Source of the DNA: Chimonanthus salicifolius
Lineage: Eukaryota; Streptophyta; Magnoliopsida; Laurales; Calycanthaceae
Length of the DNA: 64,000 nt
Direction: 5' to 3'
NCBI GenBank assembly: GCA_013350335.1
Contig: CM023539.1
Span: forward strand, 34,396,631-34,460,630
The notes beneath the pieces are model-generated. The model saw only the letters and a list, made by a program, of their open reading frames with translations, was not told where the DNA came from and made no database searches. Positions 11,115 through 23,274 of this stretch are shown here, piece by piece. A program made the translations under genes and the position numbers. How positions within the stretch are numbered: position 1 is the stretch's first letter; the number at the start of each line of letters is the position of its first letter.

Positions 11115-13394
11115 GAGAATTTTATCACGCCTCGACCCGAAAGGTGGGCCCGGAACGCGACTGATTTTTTTTTTTTTGAAAGACTAAACTAACACAAGCA
11201 GTCTAACTGGGCCGAATCAACAATTGGGCCCAAAGGTCACACATGATCTCAACATGTGGACTCAAACATATACCATAAGTCTATCCCAACAAATACCAAC
11301 ACAAACATTAACACATAACATGAACAAATAATTCCAACACTGAATTATCGTTGAAACATCATCAGAGTAACTACAGTCGCATCGTAGTTTAATACATCAA
11401 GTTAATGCAAACTAAGTACCACACACGGTACTTTACAAAAACAAATAGTTCCAAGAACCAAAAAGCAAAAATAAGGGTATTCCCCTCAGTGGGAATCCCA
11501 AAGCAACGTCGCAGCTTATCCACCCTAAGCTTCAAACAGAGGGTTCTTCTCCTCGGGTTCATCTCCTCAAAGGTGAGTGGGGTGAGCTAACTAGCCCAGT
11601 GAAGAAAATATAACAGTGCAGCTTAAGTAAACGTCAGGTTAGTAAATAATCAACAGTTACAATATAATATCTCATGCTTGATAACAAATTCTCAACATCA
11701 AGTATAATATCATTATCATTTCCACAATTCATCATCTTTTCCATTGCTGTTGTCATCCAACATAACGCCTACATACTACATTGAGACCATCGTATTAAGT
11801 CCGGACACGATCAAAATACATCCTTATAAGTACTTTTCTGGCCCTCACATGGCCGATACTGACATTCCTCAAGTTAGCAACTGCCGACACCCATGGTTCA
11901 GTAGACGTAAACCATCTCACACTCATGGCCGATATTGGTTCAATAGTCAAGGGCACGTGGAAGCAGTATTACATAACTCATATGATCAACGTCATAAACA
12001 TTTCACAATTAACATAAACACTTCTTACAACAGTGCATTATGTCTAGGCACATGAGTGGGTTCATCAAACTTGAAACCACTCATTGCTCAAGTTCCATCT
12101 TATCAAAACCTGTTTACACCTACTGCAAAGTTAAGTTCCCTCACCGTAATTGTGTGGTATCGCGGTCTCTGTTTAATAAGCAAACAAGTGCACAATCAAT
12201 CATAAGTCAACATGCATAGCATCAAATGTATACATACGAGTAGTTTTTTACAAAATCATACTTGTTTTCCCAAAAATCTCCAAGGTAAATGGAATTGAGT
12301 CTCCTACTTGGTTTCTAACTATTTTAAGTTACAATAATCCACAATATAGTAATAGTAAGGTGCTCAGTCCAAAACTCATATTGTCTTCTGGGCATGACCA
12401 GATTGACTTATTGAGTTAGGTCTACATACTCAGGTCATTTCTCGATTGTCTTCTGGATAGGACCAGATCTGACATGTTGAGTAAGGCCTCGAGGTCACTC
12501 AGTGCCCGACAAATATAGCGTCGACTTGGAAGTAAAGTCACTCAGTGCCCGATCAATAAAGTCGGCTTAGAAGTGAATACAATAGTATATACACTATAGT
12601 AATAAGAGAAGAGGGTTAGTACACATTTTTAATTTATCAATGGGTATAAACATCATATGCATCAATAACAATCAAGATTTGGCATTCAAAAACTGGATCC
12701 CTCAGAACATGCCTCGGAACCAGGTATTGTGGCTTCGGATCATCCAAACCACTGCCTAAGCTAGTCACTGACTTCGGAATTTGGGTCTGGCTTCAAATCG
12801 TCCGAAGATCCTTCCAAATCGAAAAATCTGAAAAATAAGTTTCGGTGGGTCTGTGTGTCTCGGATCATACCGAGTGAAGCTCGGATCGTCCAAGTGGGGT
12901 GACTCTCAGACTGTCCGAAGGGTGTGACCCTCGGACCGTCAGAAGATCGACTCTAGGACCGTCCGAGAGTCGTCTTCCTCCACTGTCTGCAACAACAAAC
13001 AGTGACGGGCAGACACTGCATGGAATATGAATATATGAATCTGGAAACAGTGGGTTTTCCGGATTTGATTTTCACTTCCAACCGGTCAGATAGACTCTTT
13101 AGTGAGTCCTCTTTCCATAGAGAGTGATTTAAAGTTTCAAAACTCAGTAGGTCATCCGATTTTAACACTGAAAACACACTGATACAAAGAAAACTAAGTT
13201 TTTCCTTAAACTTCAAACTGGTTTTACACATTCAAAACTTAGCCAAATTTGGTTTTTCTTGATTCTAAACCGACTGAAATTGAAAGAGGAACACAAGTGG
13301 TTACCTTCACTCAAGTTCCTGGGTTGAAAATCCGACTTTTGAAAATCTTTCCTTCTAAGCTACGGTTAAGCTAAAAACTGGGAAGAGCAGAGAG
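11115..13394 (-). mobile_element. LTR-like repeat, left part, interrupted by the solo LTR
   Basis: It begins TATCACGCCTCGACCC, resembling the inverted LTR end at 5124. It is non-coding and contains short internal repetitions (for example two GTCTTCTGG...ACCAGAT phrases near 12383 and 12450, and two TCACTCAGTGCCCGA phrases near 12500 and 12540) and many CTCGGA/TCGTCCGA phrases at 12700-12970. At 13395 it is broken by the solo LTR and resumes at 17107. Confidence 0.45.
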
Positions 13395-13399
13395 GGTGA
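13395..13399. repeat. Left target-site duplication GGTGA of the 3.7-kb solo LTR
   Basis: GGTGA occurs immediately before TGTAACACCCC and again at 17102-17106 immediately after GGGCGTTACA. Confidence 0.9.
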
Positions 13400-13856
13400 T
13401 GTAACACCCCGGATTTTCAAGTGATCAATATATATAAATTTGCCCATTTAATTTGTGAATTAAATGATATGGACCTTAGATGGGTAACGGTGTTTTGGTC
13501 AATTTCCCAATTAAGACCCAACGGATTGTGGATATGGTTTCAATTGAAATAAATGGGTAAGATGTATTCAATTGGGTCAAGATGGTTAATTGGGTCAAAA
13601 TTTGTTAATTGGGTCAAAATGCCCAATTGGGACCCAATGGGTCGTGGTGGACTTGGTTGACTACCAAGTGAGTTTAAGCCTAATTTAATTGGGGCTGAAT
13701 TAAATGGGAATGCAATCAAGTGATTGAGTTGATTTTAAGATGATGAGTTAAGTGAGTTGAATAGATTTGAATTAAATTATATGAGTTAGGTGAGTTGGAT
13801 GAAAGGGTTTTGGGGGTTACACAATTCAGAACCTAAGTGTACACGTTGGAATGAGA

Positions 13857-14189
13857 GTTTCATCTCATGGATGAAACCCCCACTTGAATCATTAATGGAG
13901 AGGTGAGAGGTTTTGGTTATTTCAAATTCAAACAAAGGATACACGTTTGGGGAGGGAAGTTTCATCTCATAGATGAAACCCCCAAATGGAGAATCAATGG
14001 GAGGTGGACGGTTTACACAATTCAAGCCAAGCATACCGTTGGGCACATAGGAGTTTCACCCTATGGATGAAACCCCTAAATGGGCCATTAAGGAAGAGGT
14101 GGCGGGTTTGTGAAGGTTACACAAGGATACACAAATGCATACCATTGCACACCACTGGAGCCTTGGGAGTTTCATCTCATGGATGAAAC
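13857..14189. repeat. Four dispersed GTTTCATC...GATGAAAC hairpins
   Basis: Stem-loops of about 21 nt lie at 13857-13877, 13959-13979, 14053-14073 and 14169-14189, spaced 94-116 bp apart. Three are GTTTCATCTCATGGATGAAAC or one base off; the third reads GTTTCACCCTATGGATGAAAC. Most are followed by CCCC(C/T). Sequence between the hairpins is less conserved than the stems. Confidence 0.8.
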
Positions 14190-14692
14190 CCCCAAGTAGA
14201 GCATTAAGGAGGGAGATTAAGGAAAATGGGAGTTACACAAAGGGCTTCACCAAAGCCATCACCCTTGGCCGACCTCATCATTGGAACAAAAAAATTTTGA
14301 TATTCATCTCGCTCTCTCCCTCTCCCTCTTGGCTGTTTTTCTCTCCTTCAAGCCATCTCTTGGCCGACCACTCCTCAAGACAAAAGACTTAGAAAAGTTT
14401 TTGATCTCAAGCTATCTCACAAGGCCGAATCACTTCTCATAGTCAAAGAGAAAACACTTGGAGTGTTTATCCTAATCTTCTCTCTTTCTCCCTCTCTCTA
14501 ATCTATACTCTTGGTCGAACCACTCCAAGAGAGTTTTATCAAGACCATCATTGGCCAAAGATCAAGAAGGAAGGAAAGAGAGACTAAGGAAGGAAAGGAG
14601 CAAGAAGGAGTGAAAGAAACCGGAGGAGATGCAGAATTGGTAAGTGCTCGATAAATTGCAAAAATAAGAAAAAAAAAAAAGGTCCACGACAT

Positions 14693-15767
14693 GGTTCGGC
14701 CATTGCATGGCCGAACCCTAATGTTAGTATGGATAAAGACTCTATGGTGAACCATAGGGTTCGACCATGTTGTATGGTCGAACCCCATGGAAGGATATTG
14801 GGTATTTTAATGGAAGTTTGAAAGATGGGAATCATAGAGGGATGTTTATAATTTTAAAAGGTTTTAAAAGGGTGTGAATGGACTTATGGATGGGAATCAT
14901 GGACCATGGGTTCGGCTAGAGGTATGGCCGAACCCCATCAAAGATTATGATCATGGTTATGTTATTTATGAGTGAAAGAGATGAACCATAGGGTTCAGCC
15001 ATGATGTATGGCCGAACCCTATGGGAAAGGTTATTAATGATATTAAGATGAAGGATGGAAAAATGACATCATGGGTTCGGCCATGTTGTATGGCCGAACT
15101 CCATGAACTGTTTTATGGATGTTATGATCTATGTATGCATGTTTTAATGTATGGATGATTAAATGGAGGATTCAATTATAGACCTATGTTTATGGACCTA
15201 AGATTATAAATCATTTAAATGGAGAAGATGAAAAATGAAACATCATAGGTTCGGCCATGGTGTATGGCCGAACCCCATGAACCAATTTTTATGGGTCATT
15301 CTTTTGTGGACCATGTTTTGGATTAAGGAATCAGTTTTGGATCATTTTTGGAATTGAGGGCATATGTAAATAAGTTAAGTAATTAGCCATGAATAGAACA
15401 ATGGCAAAGATGTAAATATGGGTGGAATGATGGACCATGGGTTCGGCCATGGTGTATGGCCGAACCTCATGGGGAATATTTTTATAGACTTAGGTTATCA
15501 TCAATGTTAAATAATTATGGTATAAGTGATTAGATGTATGAATCAAAATGGCATGATTTTAGACTTAATTTAAAAAATCAAAGGATTGAAAAGAAGGGCA
15601 CAAACCAAGATGGTGAGGTTCGGCCATGTGGTATGGCCGAACCCCACTAAGGTGTATTTTGTGGACTAAGGGTTAAGTAAGTAACTAAGTAGTGATTGAG
15701 TAATAAATAAAAGGAAGGACTAAAATCAAGTAAGTGAGGTTCGGCCATGGTGTATGGCCGAACCCCA
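14693..15767. repeat. Nine dispersed GGTTCGGCCAT...ATGGCCGAACC hairpins
   Basis: Near-perfect inverted repeats of 25-30 nt lie at 14693-14717, 14757-14786, 14908-14935, 14991-15020, 15073-15102, 15248-15276, 15439-15468, 15617-15646 and 15738-15767. Arms are GGTTCGGCCAT and ATGGCCGAACC around a short loop such as GGTGT. Copy 2 has matching changes in both arms (TTCGACCAT with ATGGTCGAA), which keeps pairing. The spacers of 40-160 bp are AT-rich and do not look alike, so this is not a simple tandem array. Confidence 0.85.
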
Positions 15768-16096
15768 CAAGGTGGTGTTTATGGACTTAGACATATTTGT
15801 AGATCAAATAGAAACATGGGATTGATTGATTGGCATGTTATAAGGTAACGGGACTTCACAAGGGGTGTACGATCGTGAGCGGTTACCGGACGAAAACGCA
15901 ATGACACTTTAGTGGTCTTTGGTAGGATTCTACCTCTTTGAAACCATGATTATGTAATATGGTTTAACTTCTTATTTTGATGGTTTATGTTGTAAAAATG
16001 TTATGTTTCAAATATGAGATTTTAAATGCTATGATTTGTATAATTGCATAGCATGTGAACATTTGCATCTCATGTATGGCATGGGAGGGATGATAT

Positions 16097-16339
16097 GTAA
16101 CTGGAGATCTGCACTCTGTCGGGGCGTCCGTAATACATTCTTGGGGGATACCTTGATGAGGAGTTTTCCATCAAGAGGTAACTGGAGATCCACACTCCGT
16201 CGAGACGTCCGTAATACAATCGTGGGGGATACCTTGATGAGGAGTTTTCCATCAAGAGGTAACCGGAGATCCACACTCCGTCGGGGCGTCCGTAATACAA
16301 TCGTGGGGGATACCTTGATGAGGAGCTTTCCATCAAGAG
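16097..16339 (+). repeat. Three tandem 81-bp repeats, each ending in a CTTGATG...CATCAAG hairpin
   Basis: Units start at 16097, 16178 and 16259. Each runs GTAACTGGAGATC, GGGGCGTCCGTAATAC, GGGGGATACCTTGATGAGGA, then CCATCAAGAG. Unit length is a multiple of three, which is why both strands show a repetitive open frame here; I do not regard these frames as genes. Confidence 0.85.
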
Positions 16340-17101
16340 GTTACTATGTGTTTGTGATGGGTGTGACTCATTGCATATGATAGCATGGCATGGCATTGAA
16401 TTGGCATGATTATGATCTTAATTATCATGCAATGTTTCTGGTTTTTATTGGTATGATTGGATCTTTATTATCATACACTGTTTTGGATACGATGTTTTAT
16501 AAGTATGGTATGCCTTATTATATATGGATTTGATATATATTTTATCTAGATTTTTGGTACTAACCCATGTGTTAGCCTTACTTGGAATACCTATTGGGCG
16601 CGATGTCTAATGCCCTACTTCTACCCTAGTTGATGACAAAGGAAATGATCGGAACGAGGAATGAGATCAGAGCCAAGCTTAGGAGCTTGGATGATTAAGT
16701 TATATTTTGTTTAAGTTATTCATGGACTATATATTTGAATAGCTAGCTTTCGGGATTGTAATAACGTAGATATTTTGCTATGGTTTGAATGGTTTATATT
16801 TGGATATTTAAGTTATGATAAGTATGATTAAAGACTTGAACTACTTTGCTATCTAAAATGGAATAGAATTATTATTCTATTATATTTCCGCAGGTATGAA
16901 TTATTCCGCAAGTTAACTTGAGTACATGTGAACCGTTTTAGTGGACTTGGTCCACGCACACGTATGGTTGGCCAGTTAAGGGTCAGGCTTTGGAAGCTCG
17001 GACTTAGCTCGTGTCGTGACATCCCGCTCTCTCTCACTCTTCTATTCAAAGAAAAAAATAGACTCTGATTTTTGGCGAGTGAAAAAGGGCAGGGCGTTAC
17101 A

Positions 17102-17900
17102 GGTGATCGGCTGGTAACTCAGAGCAGCTGGGAGGGAGATAGAGATAGAAAAATTTGGGAGTTTGAGAGCTGAACTGAGGGCCAAATTTATAGAGATCGA
17201 TCCGTGGATGGTGGCCATCCGGCCACTGCATGCGGCTGCATGCAGCTGCTTCCGACGTCCCGAACAGTAACGGTACTGTTTGGGCGTTGGTTGCAAATCA
17301 GCCCCTCCAAAGTTCCAATTTTACAAATAAGTCCCCATTTTGATAAAAACTCGATTTTTAACTAAAAGCATGATTTTAAAGACTCCAAAACTTTAATCCA
17401 ACCTTACAGATAAGTTGGGTTTTAGAAACTCTAATTACCATAAAAATTTGGAGGTTTAAAAATCAACTAAAACCATTGATTTAAATAAAAACTATAATTT
17501 GACACTATTTACGTGTTTTAACTTGTGTTAAATAAAACAATTTAAAGTCCTCATTTTTGGGGTTTGAAAGAATAAACTAGACCATACTAAATGGTCTAAC
17601 ATACTACACTTGTTTCAAAATTTATTTCACTTCCCAAACTATTTAAAAATATTTATTTCTCCCTTTCGGGGTTTTGACGGGTGGTTTTAAATACTATTTT
17701 CTAAAAATAAAATTATTTTAAAATCAGAAATAGAAATCCTTGGCTAAGGAGAATAATATCATCCAATAATAATCACATAATAACATAATTTATAAAATAA
17801 TAACAATAAGCAGTAAATTACTATTTTGCCTCTCTAATTGGAAGAGCTGGATCACTGAGCTTTCGAGCTCAGATTGGGCCACACCTGGGCTTTTCTCAAA
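17102..17900 (-). mobile_element. Right part of the LTR-like repeat interrupted at 13.4 kb
   Basis: It begins with the second GGTGA and continues the repeat broken at 13395. It has no coding frame of note. The phrase at 17280-17340 (AAATCAGCCCCTCC, then ACAAATAAGTCCCCATTTTG) is of a kind frequent in plant Gypsy LTRs. Its right limit is uncertain, since 17.9-18.06 kb is AT-rich and featureless. Confidence 0.4.
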
Positions 17901-18077
17901 GTTATAACCGTAATATTCGAGATTAACCGGTCTAAGAAAGATTTATTAAGATAAACTATGCCTAATATGGGTAAGATATTATAGATTTTGTCTAAAGGTA
18001 ATATAGAAGTTGATTTATCTCAACTAAATTGACTCAATCTCTATTATATTGTAAGTGTACTTAGTCAATTTATTTAT

Positions 18078-18281
18078 GTGCCCCATGCTACATATCAAAG
18101 GATCAGTTGGAAAAGGCATTTTATACTTCTCGTAGATCTTTTGGACGTTAGCAACTATTCTAATGGTGATTGGGTAAATTCTCTTGACGACGTATACTTG
18201 GGATATTTCACATTTGTAAGTGAAAATTTGATCTCATGGCATTGCAAAAATCATATGTATAATGACCCATTTAATTAACTA
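18078..18281 (+). pseudogene. Ty1/Copia polyprotein scrap (RT end fused to RNase H)
   Basis: The short frame shows ATYQRISWK, corresponding to the conserved YQRLVGK block after Copia reverse transcriptase. It then jumps directly to DWVNSLDDVYLGYFTFVSEN, corresponding to DWAGSxDDRRSTSGYCTFVGGN in the RNase H region. The intervening residues of a normal Copia protein are missing, so this is an internally deleted relic with no start, no 5' part and no catalytic set. Confidence 0.7.
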
Positions 18282-18811
18282 TTGGAGTTTGTCCAAATAC
18301 ATTTAATAAATGGATTAGAGTGATTGATATAAACTGTATCAAATGTTTAATTTACTCTATCAACCTGATTAAAATAGAATTCAAGTAATTAAACCCATTA
18401 TGGAGAGTTAACCCAAAATAATTTATTAAATAAGTTAGATTCCAAATATTTGATCTAACCAAGCTGACTATGTTAAACTTGTTCTCACCTGTGGATAATT
18501 ACTTATTTTATATTCATTATTATATAGGTCACAATGTTATCCTTTATTATCAAGCACTATATTTCAAAAAATTTAAAATAATAACATTCTATATAATTTA
18601 AATAAATGTTATTAAAAAAAATTATGAATAAATAAATAGTAAAGCTGGCCACACAACCTCTTTAATACTAAAATTTAACATATTTCATAATTTTAAATTT
18701 TAAAAAGAAATATTTACGGCACGGGCCTGAAAGCAAGGCTGTTTGGTATGCTAGGATTCCATTGAAATTCATGAAAATAGAGGTAAAACGACTCACTGCT
18801 CCCGAACCAAA
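18282..18811. other. AT-rich gap upstream of the PPR gene
   Basis: No coding frame, repeat family or clear promoter motif can be supported. The last 150 bp before 18812 presumably hold the promoter and 5' leader of the PPR gene, because GC content rises here. Confidence 0.4.
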
Positions 18812-20495
18812 ATGTCGGAGGCGCACCAAGTTCTCCTTCTCATACAGAAAATGGTGAAAGTCCCTCCTCTCAAAGCTCTTGCCCTCTTCAATTCCTCTAC
18901 CATCCAACACACACCTCTCTCTATGTCTGTTATTCTTCACCTCCTCCTCTCCTCGCGTTTATTAGCACAATCCCAGTCCCTCCTTCTACACTTTCTCTCT
19001 TGTATGCACTCCTCGTCCTTCGATCATTCCTCTCTTCTCCATCATTTGACCACACAAACCCATCCCAATTCTACCCTTGTATTCGATCTCCTCATCAACA
19101 CTCTACGTAAAATCTCAGATGCCCATTGCTGCCCTTTCCTGTTACCATCAGGCAATTGCCGGCGGCATTAAACCCAACTCCAATACCTTCAACAAACTCA
19201 TAAGCGCTCTTTTGAAGTCCAATCAGTTTGAAAATGCTTTTCGTGTCTTTGAAGATTCCAAGAATGTGATTCAATTCGATAGTTACACCTTTGGGATCAT
19301 GATAAAAGGCTGCTGTGAAATGGGTGATTTGAACAAGGCCTTTAAGCTGCTACATGAATTGGTGGACATGGGTCATACACCAAATGTTGTTATATACACT
19401 ACGCTGATTGATGGATGCTGTACGAAGGGCAATATTGTGGATGCAAAGCGGTTGTTTTCTGAGATGAGAAAGTTGGCTTTGGTTGCGAACGAGTTCACTT
19501 ACACTGCCATGATTAATGGGTATTTTAAGAAGGGTCTGAAGAAAGATGCATTCGAGCTGTTTGATGAAATGAAGCTTAAGGGGGTGCTGCCAAACGTGTA
19601 CACTTATAATTCATTGATATGTGAGTACTGTAGCGAGGGGAATTTAATCCGTGCTTATGAATTATTCAATGAAATGAGGGGGGAGGGTGTGGTGTGTAAT
19701 ATCGTGACTTATAATACATTGATTGGGGGATTGTGTCGACAGGGGAGGCTTGTGGAGGCAGAGGGTTTAGTACGTAAGATGAAGGAAGCTTGTCTTTGTC
19801 CAAATTCAGTTACATTTAATGTACTCATCGATGGGTATTGCAAGTCAGGGAAGTTGGCTAAGGCTTTGAAGAAGTTGGATCAGATGAAGGCAAGTGGTTA
19901 TTTGCCATCATTGGTTACATATAATGTTCTTATTGCTGGTGTCTCTAGAACTGGGAATTTAGCAGAAGCTGCCAATTTGTGTAGTGAAATGAAAGCACGA
20001 GGGGTAGAGCCTAGTAAAGTAACTTATACCATTCTCATTGATGCTTTTGTCAGACTGGATGACATGGAGAGAGCATTTGAGATGTATGCCTCAATGGAGA
20101 GAGCTGGCTTGGTGGCTGATATATACACTTATGGAGTTTTGCTTCATGGGTTGTGTGCGGGAGGAAATATGAAAGACGCATGGAAATTGTTCAAATTGAT
20201 GGTTGAGAAGACTTCAAAACCCAATGATGTGATATACAACACAATGATTCACGGGTATTGTAGAGAAGGAAACTCTTATAGAGCTTTCAGGTTGCTGAAG
20301 GAAATGAATGAGAATGGGATGGTGCCTAATGTTGCTAGCTACAATCTGACCATTGGTGTTCTTTGCAAGGATGGGAAGTGTCAAGAAGCTGATGCCTTGC
20401 TTAATGAAATGGTGACAATGGGCTTACATCCAAGTGATTCAATCTATGGTAGAATATCTAATGCCAAGCTGAAAGATGAGTTGCATCTAACATAA
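18812..20495 (+). CDS. P-class pentatricopeptide-repeat protein, split by one extra base
   Basis: PPR proteins bind organellar RNA through stacked helical pairs of about 35 residues. The main frame (to the stop at 20493-20495) shows at least twelve consecutive repeats of the type NVVIYTTLIDGCC...A..LF.EM, each 35 residues, with no PLS pattern and no E or DYW tail, so it is P-class. The ATG at 18812 opens a second frame of about 97 codons (MSEAHQVLLL... to VFDLLINT). It joins the main frame exactly at a repeat boundary (YVKSQMP) if one base near 19103 is discounted; without that the first frame stops at 19169-19171. A joined product would be about 561 residues with a probable thirteenth repeat at the junction. 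Either this is a recent frameshift, a sequencing error, or translation starts at an internal ATG, which would lose the N-terminal region, including any transit peptide. No intron is needed, as usual for PPR genes. Confidence 0.88.
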
Positions 20496-20498
20496 TGA

Positions 20499-22155
20499 TG
20501 TGTTCATTCATGAAAAGCTGCAAGTCAGAAGTTGCTACAGCAAGCTACATGAATAAGGAAAGAGAAAGCTCAGGAAGGTGTAAAAGGGGCTCACTGTTGA
20601 TCCTGTGCTTCCCTAGAATGTTGATCCTTTACCCTGCTCAAGGTGCATTTCAATGTGCCAAAATTGAATGCTATTACACTATCCATTATTCTCATTGAAT
20701 GTGGTAGTATAAGTTGAGAAAGTATTCTACTTGGAATGCGATAATTTTTCTAAAGTCTGTACTTTATCAAGTGTACAGCCTACCAAATGCCAACACATTC
20801 AAAGGAATTGCAGTTTGGAGTTCATCCGATACTTTGACAAGAACTTGTAGCATAAATGGTAAAGGCTCGTGGATGTAAGTTCTAGATAGGCAGTTAACCC
20901 ATAGAAAACAATTTGCCAAATCTAAACATAAATGCCAGCCCCAAGTGATGGGATAAAAAGTTTTATTACAATGAAATAATGAGTTCATCCAATACTTAAT
21001 ATTGATTTTGAAAGGTTTCCTGATTAGCTAAAAAACTCATAAAGGTCCTCTAATTATGTCATGCTGGATACAGGGATGGTGGCCAGTATATGCAGAAACC
21101 ACGCATTAGGTTCAAAATTTGTGCTGATACTCAGGTCCAAACTAACAGGTTTATGCAAATTAGTTTACTCTCAGCTGTCTGCATGGAAGCTTGGAGTTTT
21201 TCCCATTTATTGCATGACCGTAATGGTGAGAATGATGTGCTGTCTTTATCTTGCATACAGGGCAACTATTCAAGAGAATATCAAGGCATTTTAAGTTGAA
21301 ATCAGAAGCAAGAGATCACAATGTTGATAGTCCTCAACAAACAGACTTCTCAAGTTCCCATGATAGAACCAGTCAAAAATCAGTAGTGGAATCGATGTGC
21401 TTGAACCATTGGCATCTTCTATCAAACAGAAAAGAAGTTCAATTATCGAAATGCACAATATACACAGTTAGCAGTATTGTTTTTGGGTGTATTAATTCCA
21501 GGTAAAGTGTACAAAACCAATTGAGCTCAGTCCATATATGAAATGTTTCATGTACACAGCTGATCAAATAGTGACATGGTAAACCATGAACTATGTGGAC
21601 TATCATGTGTTCAATCAATGCAATATATGTTATTAAGAAGTGGACTTCCCAAACTTGCACCTCTTATCTCATCATTTATATAGACATGTAATGAGTCTTG
21701 TATCTATGTGGTTGAGAACTTTTCAATAGACCTATCAAATTTGTCTAAAATTTATGAAAAAATTTAAAGCCCTCAAAATTTGAAAAGATAATATGGCTTT
21801 AGTGGTCAAGGAAGGTGATTTTTTTTAGTCTCATATTCATGTTTAAGCCTTTTCAGTTCACTTATCATATTAGACTAAAGTGGACCTTAGAGAGGATACA
21901 AAAGTTCAAAGATAGTTAAAATTCCTTAAAATTAAGAGACCTTAAAAATATAACCTCAATAATCCAATTAAGATGATTTTTTTAATTCTAATTTCAAGCT
22001 TACAATTTTTTAATAACCCATGATATTGGTCCAAAGTGGGTTATAAACATTTAAGAAGGGCATAATAGTCATTTTGTAAATTGTCAAAAATTAAAAATTA
22101 TGAGCATGTAAGCATCCTAACAAGGAAGAGCTTCGAGTAGTAGATGTTATGAACA
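20499..22155. other. Intergenic: PPR 3' flank and AT-rich DNA
   Basis: The first few hundred bases after the stop codon probably include the 3' UTR of the PPR gene. Beyond that I see only short frames without recognisable motifs and no repeats with defined ends. Confidence 0.4.
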
Positions 22156-22159
22156 GAAG

Positions 22160-23215
22160 AAAATAGGTATGGCTTGCTTGCAAGTGATTAAGTGGAAAGG
22201 TAGCAAAGTTAGAGAATTGTGTGATGGGTTCAATCAATTCTAAGTAGGGGAATGTTGGCACTATTAAAGAAAAGATCGTTGAAATTCAAAGGAGAAGCAA
22301 TAGAATTATCATGATCAAAGGGATTTTGTTATAGTGCTTAGCACCTCAACCTGGGTTAAAAAAGATATATGGATGATCTAGTGCAAAGTATACCTTTGGA
22401 TGTGAGTACCATAATTGGAGGTGACTTAATTGAACATGTAGGAAGTAACAATGATGGGAATAGAACTGCACATGGAGGACATATGTCCGGAGAAGGAAAT
22501 GACACAGGGGAATCACTTCTCAATTTTGCAGTAGCATATAATTTAGTCATAACCAATACTTTGTTCTAAAAGAAAGAACATCTTATTACTTTTAGGAGTG
22601 TGCAGTTTAGGTATCAAATAGACATTTTTTTTCCCTATTTAGACATAGAGAAGTGATCCATTGTAGGATTGCAAAGTCATCCGTGGTGAAAACCTTAAAA
22701 TGCAATATAAACTTCTAGTTTTGCACGTGATTGTTAAGAATAGATCACAAAAAATAGCAACAAAGGATCCTCCCAAATCGAGATGGTGGAATTTGAGAGG
22801 AGAGTAAACAGAAATAATGAAACACATTGTGCTTAGCAGTGGAGAGAGAGATGATTTGAATCCGAATGAGATGTGGAGTAGGACACTAAGCTCACTAAAG
22901 ATAGCCAAAGAGGTTGCAGGTGAAACTAATGGAAATAGAATAGGCTTGGGAATGACACATGGTAGTGGAAAACTGAGGTAGAAAGAACTATACATGAGAA
23001 GAAAAACCAATTTAAGATATGACAAAAGGCAAGAATGTGGTCAATTGGAAAAATTACAACTTAGCGCAAAAAGTGGCTAATAAAGTTGTCAGTAAAATCA
23101 AATATGAAGCCTTTGATCAATTGTACGCCAATTTGGAAACGAAAGAAGAGGAGAATTTTTTTTAACAACTCACTAAGGTGCGGGAGCGGAGAAGTAGAGA
23201 TCTTGAAACTATTAC
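22160..23215 (+). pseudogene. RTE-type LINE relic (endonuclease region)
   Basis: Translated blocks, with frame changes and stops between them, follow the endonuclease part of plant RTE-like LINEs: WKGSKVREL, a MDDLVQSIP..IIGGD block, HVGSNNDGNRTAHGG, ESLLNFAVAYNLVITNT, a YQID block, and near the end KYEAFDQLYANLETKE and VRERRSRDLE. In active relatives the GGD is followed by FNGHVG; here it reads GGDLIEHVG, so the catalytic Asn position is altered. No reverse transcriptase domain follows; the relic stops near 23.2 kb. Confidence 0.75.
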
Positions 23216-23274
23216 CTTTGAGTTATATCCATGTAATTTAAATGTTCACTCTAGTTGTTCTAGCATTTACTTTT

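Larger units (their letters stand above)
13400..17101 (+). mobile_element. Solo LTR (3,702 bp) of a Tekay/Del-like Gypsy element
   Basis: It starts TGTAACACCCCGG and ends GGGCGTTACA, perfect inverted ends of the TGTAAC...GTTACA type, and is flanked by the 5-bp duplication GGTGA on both sides. It contains no gag or pol. The length and the TGTAACACCCC start fit plant Tekay/Del chromoviruses. The interior carries three separate families of hairpin-forming repeats (13857-14189, 14693-15767 and 16097-16339) described separately. It lies inside another LTR-like repeat, so it inserted later. Confidence 0.88.

Noticed and set aside
16029..16396. Overlapping open frames of about 80-114 codons on both strands with a repeating peptide
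   Set aside because: They arise from three tandem copies of an 81-bp repeat, whose length is a multiple of three; no start context or homology supports a gene.
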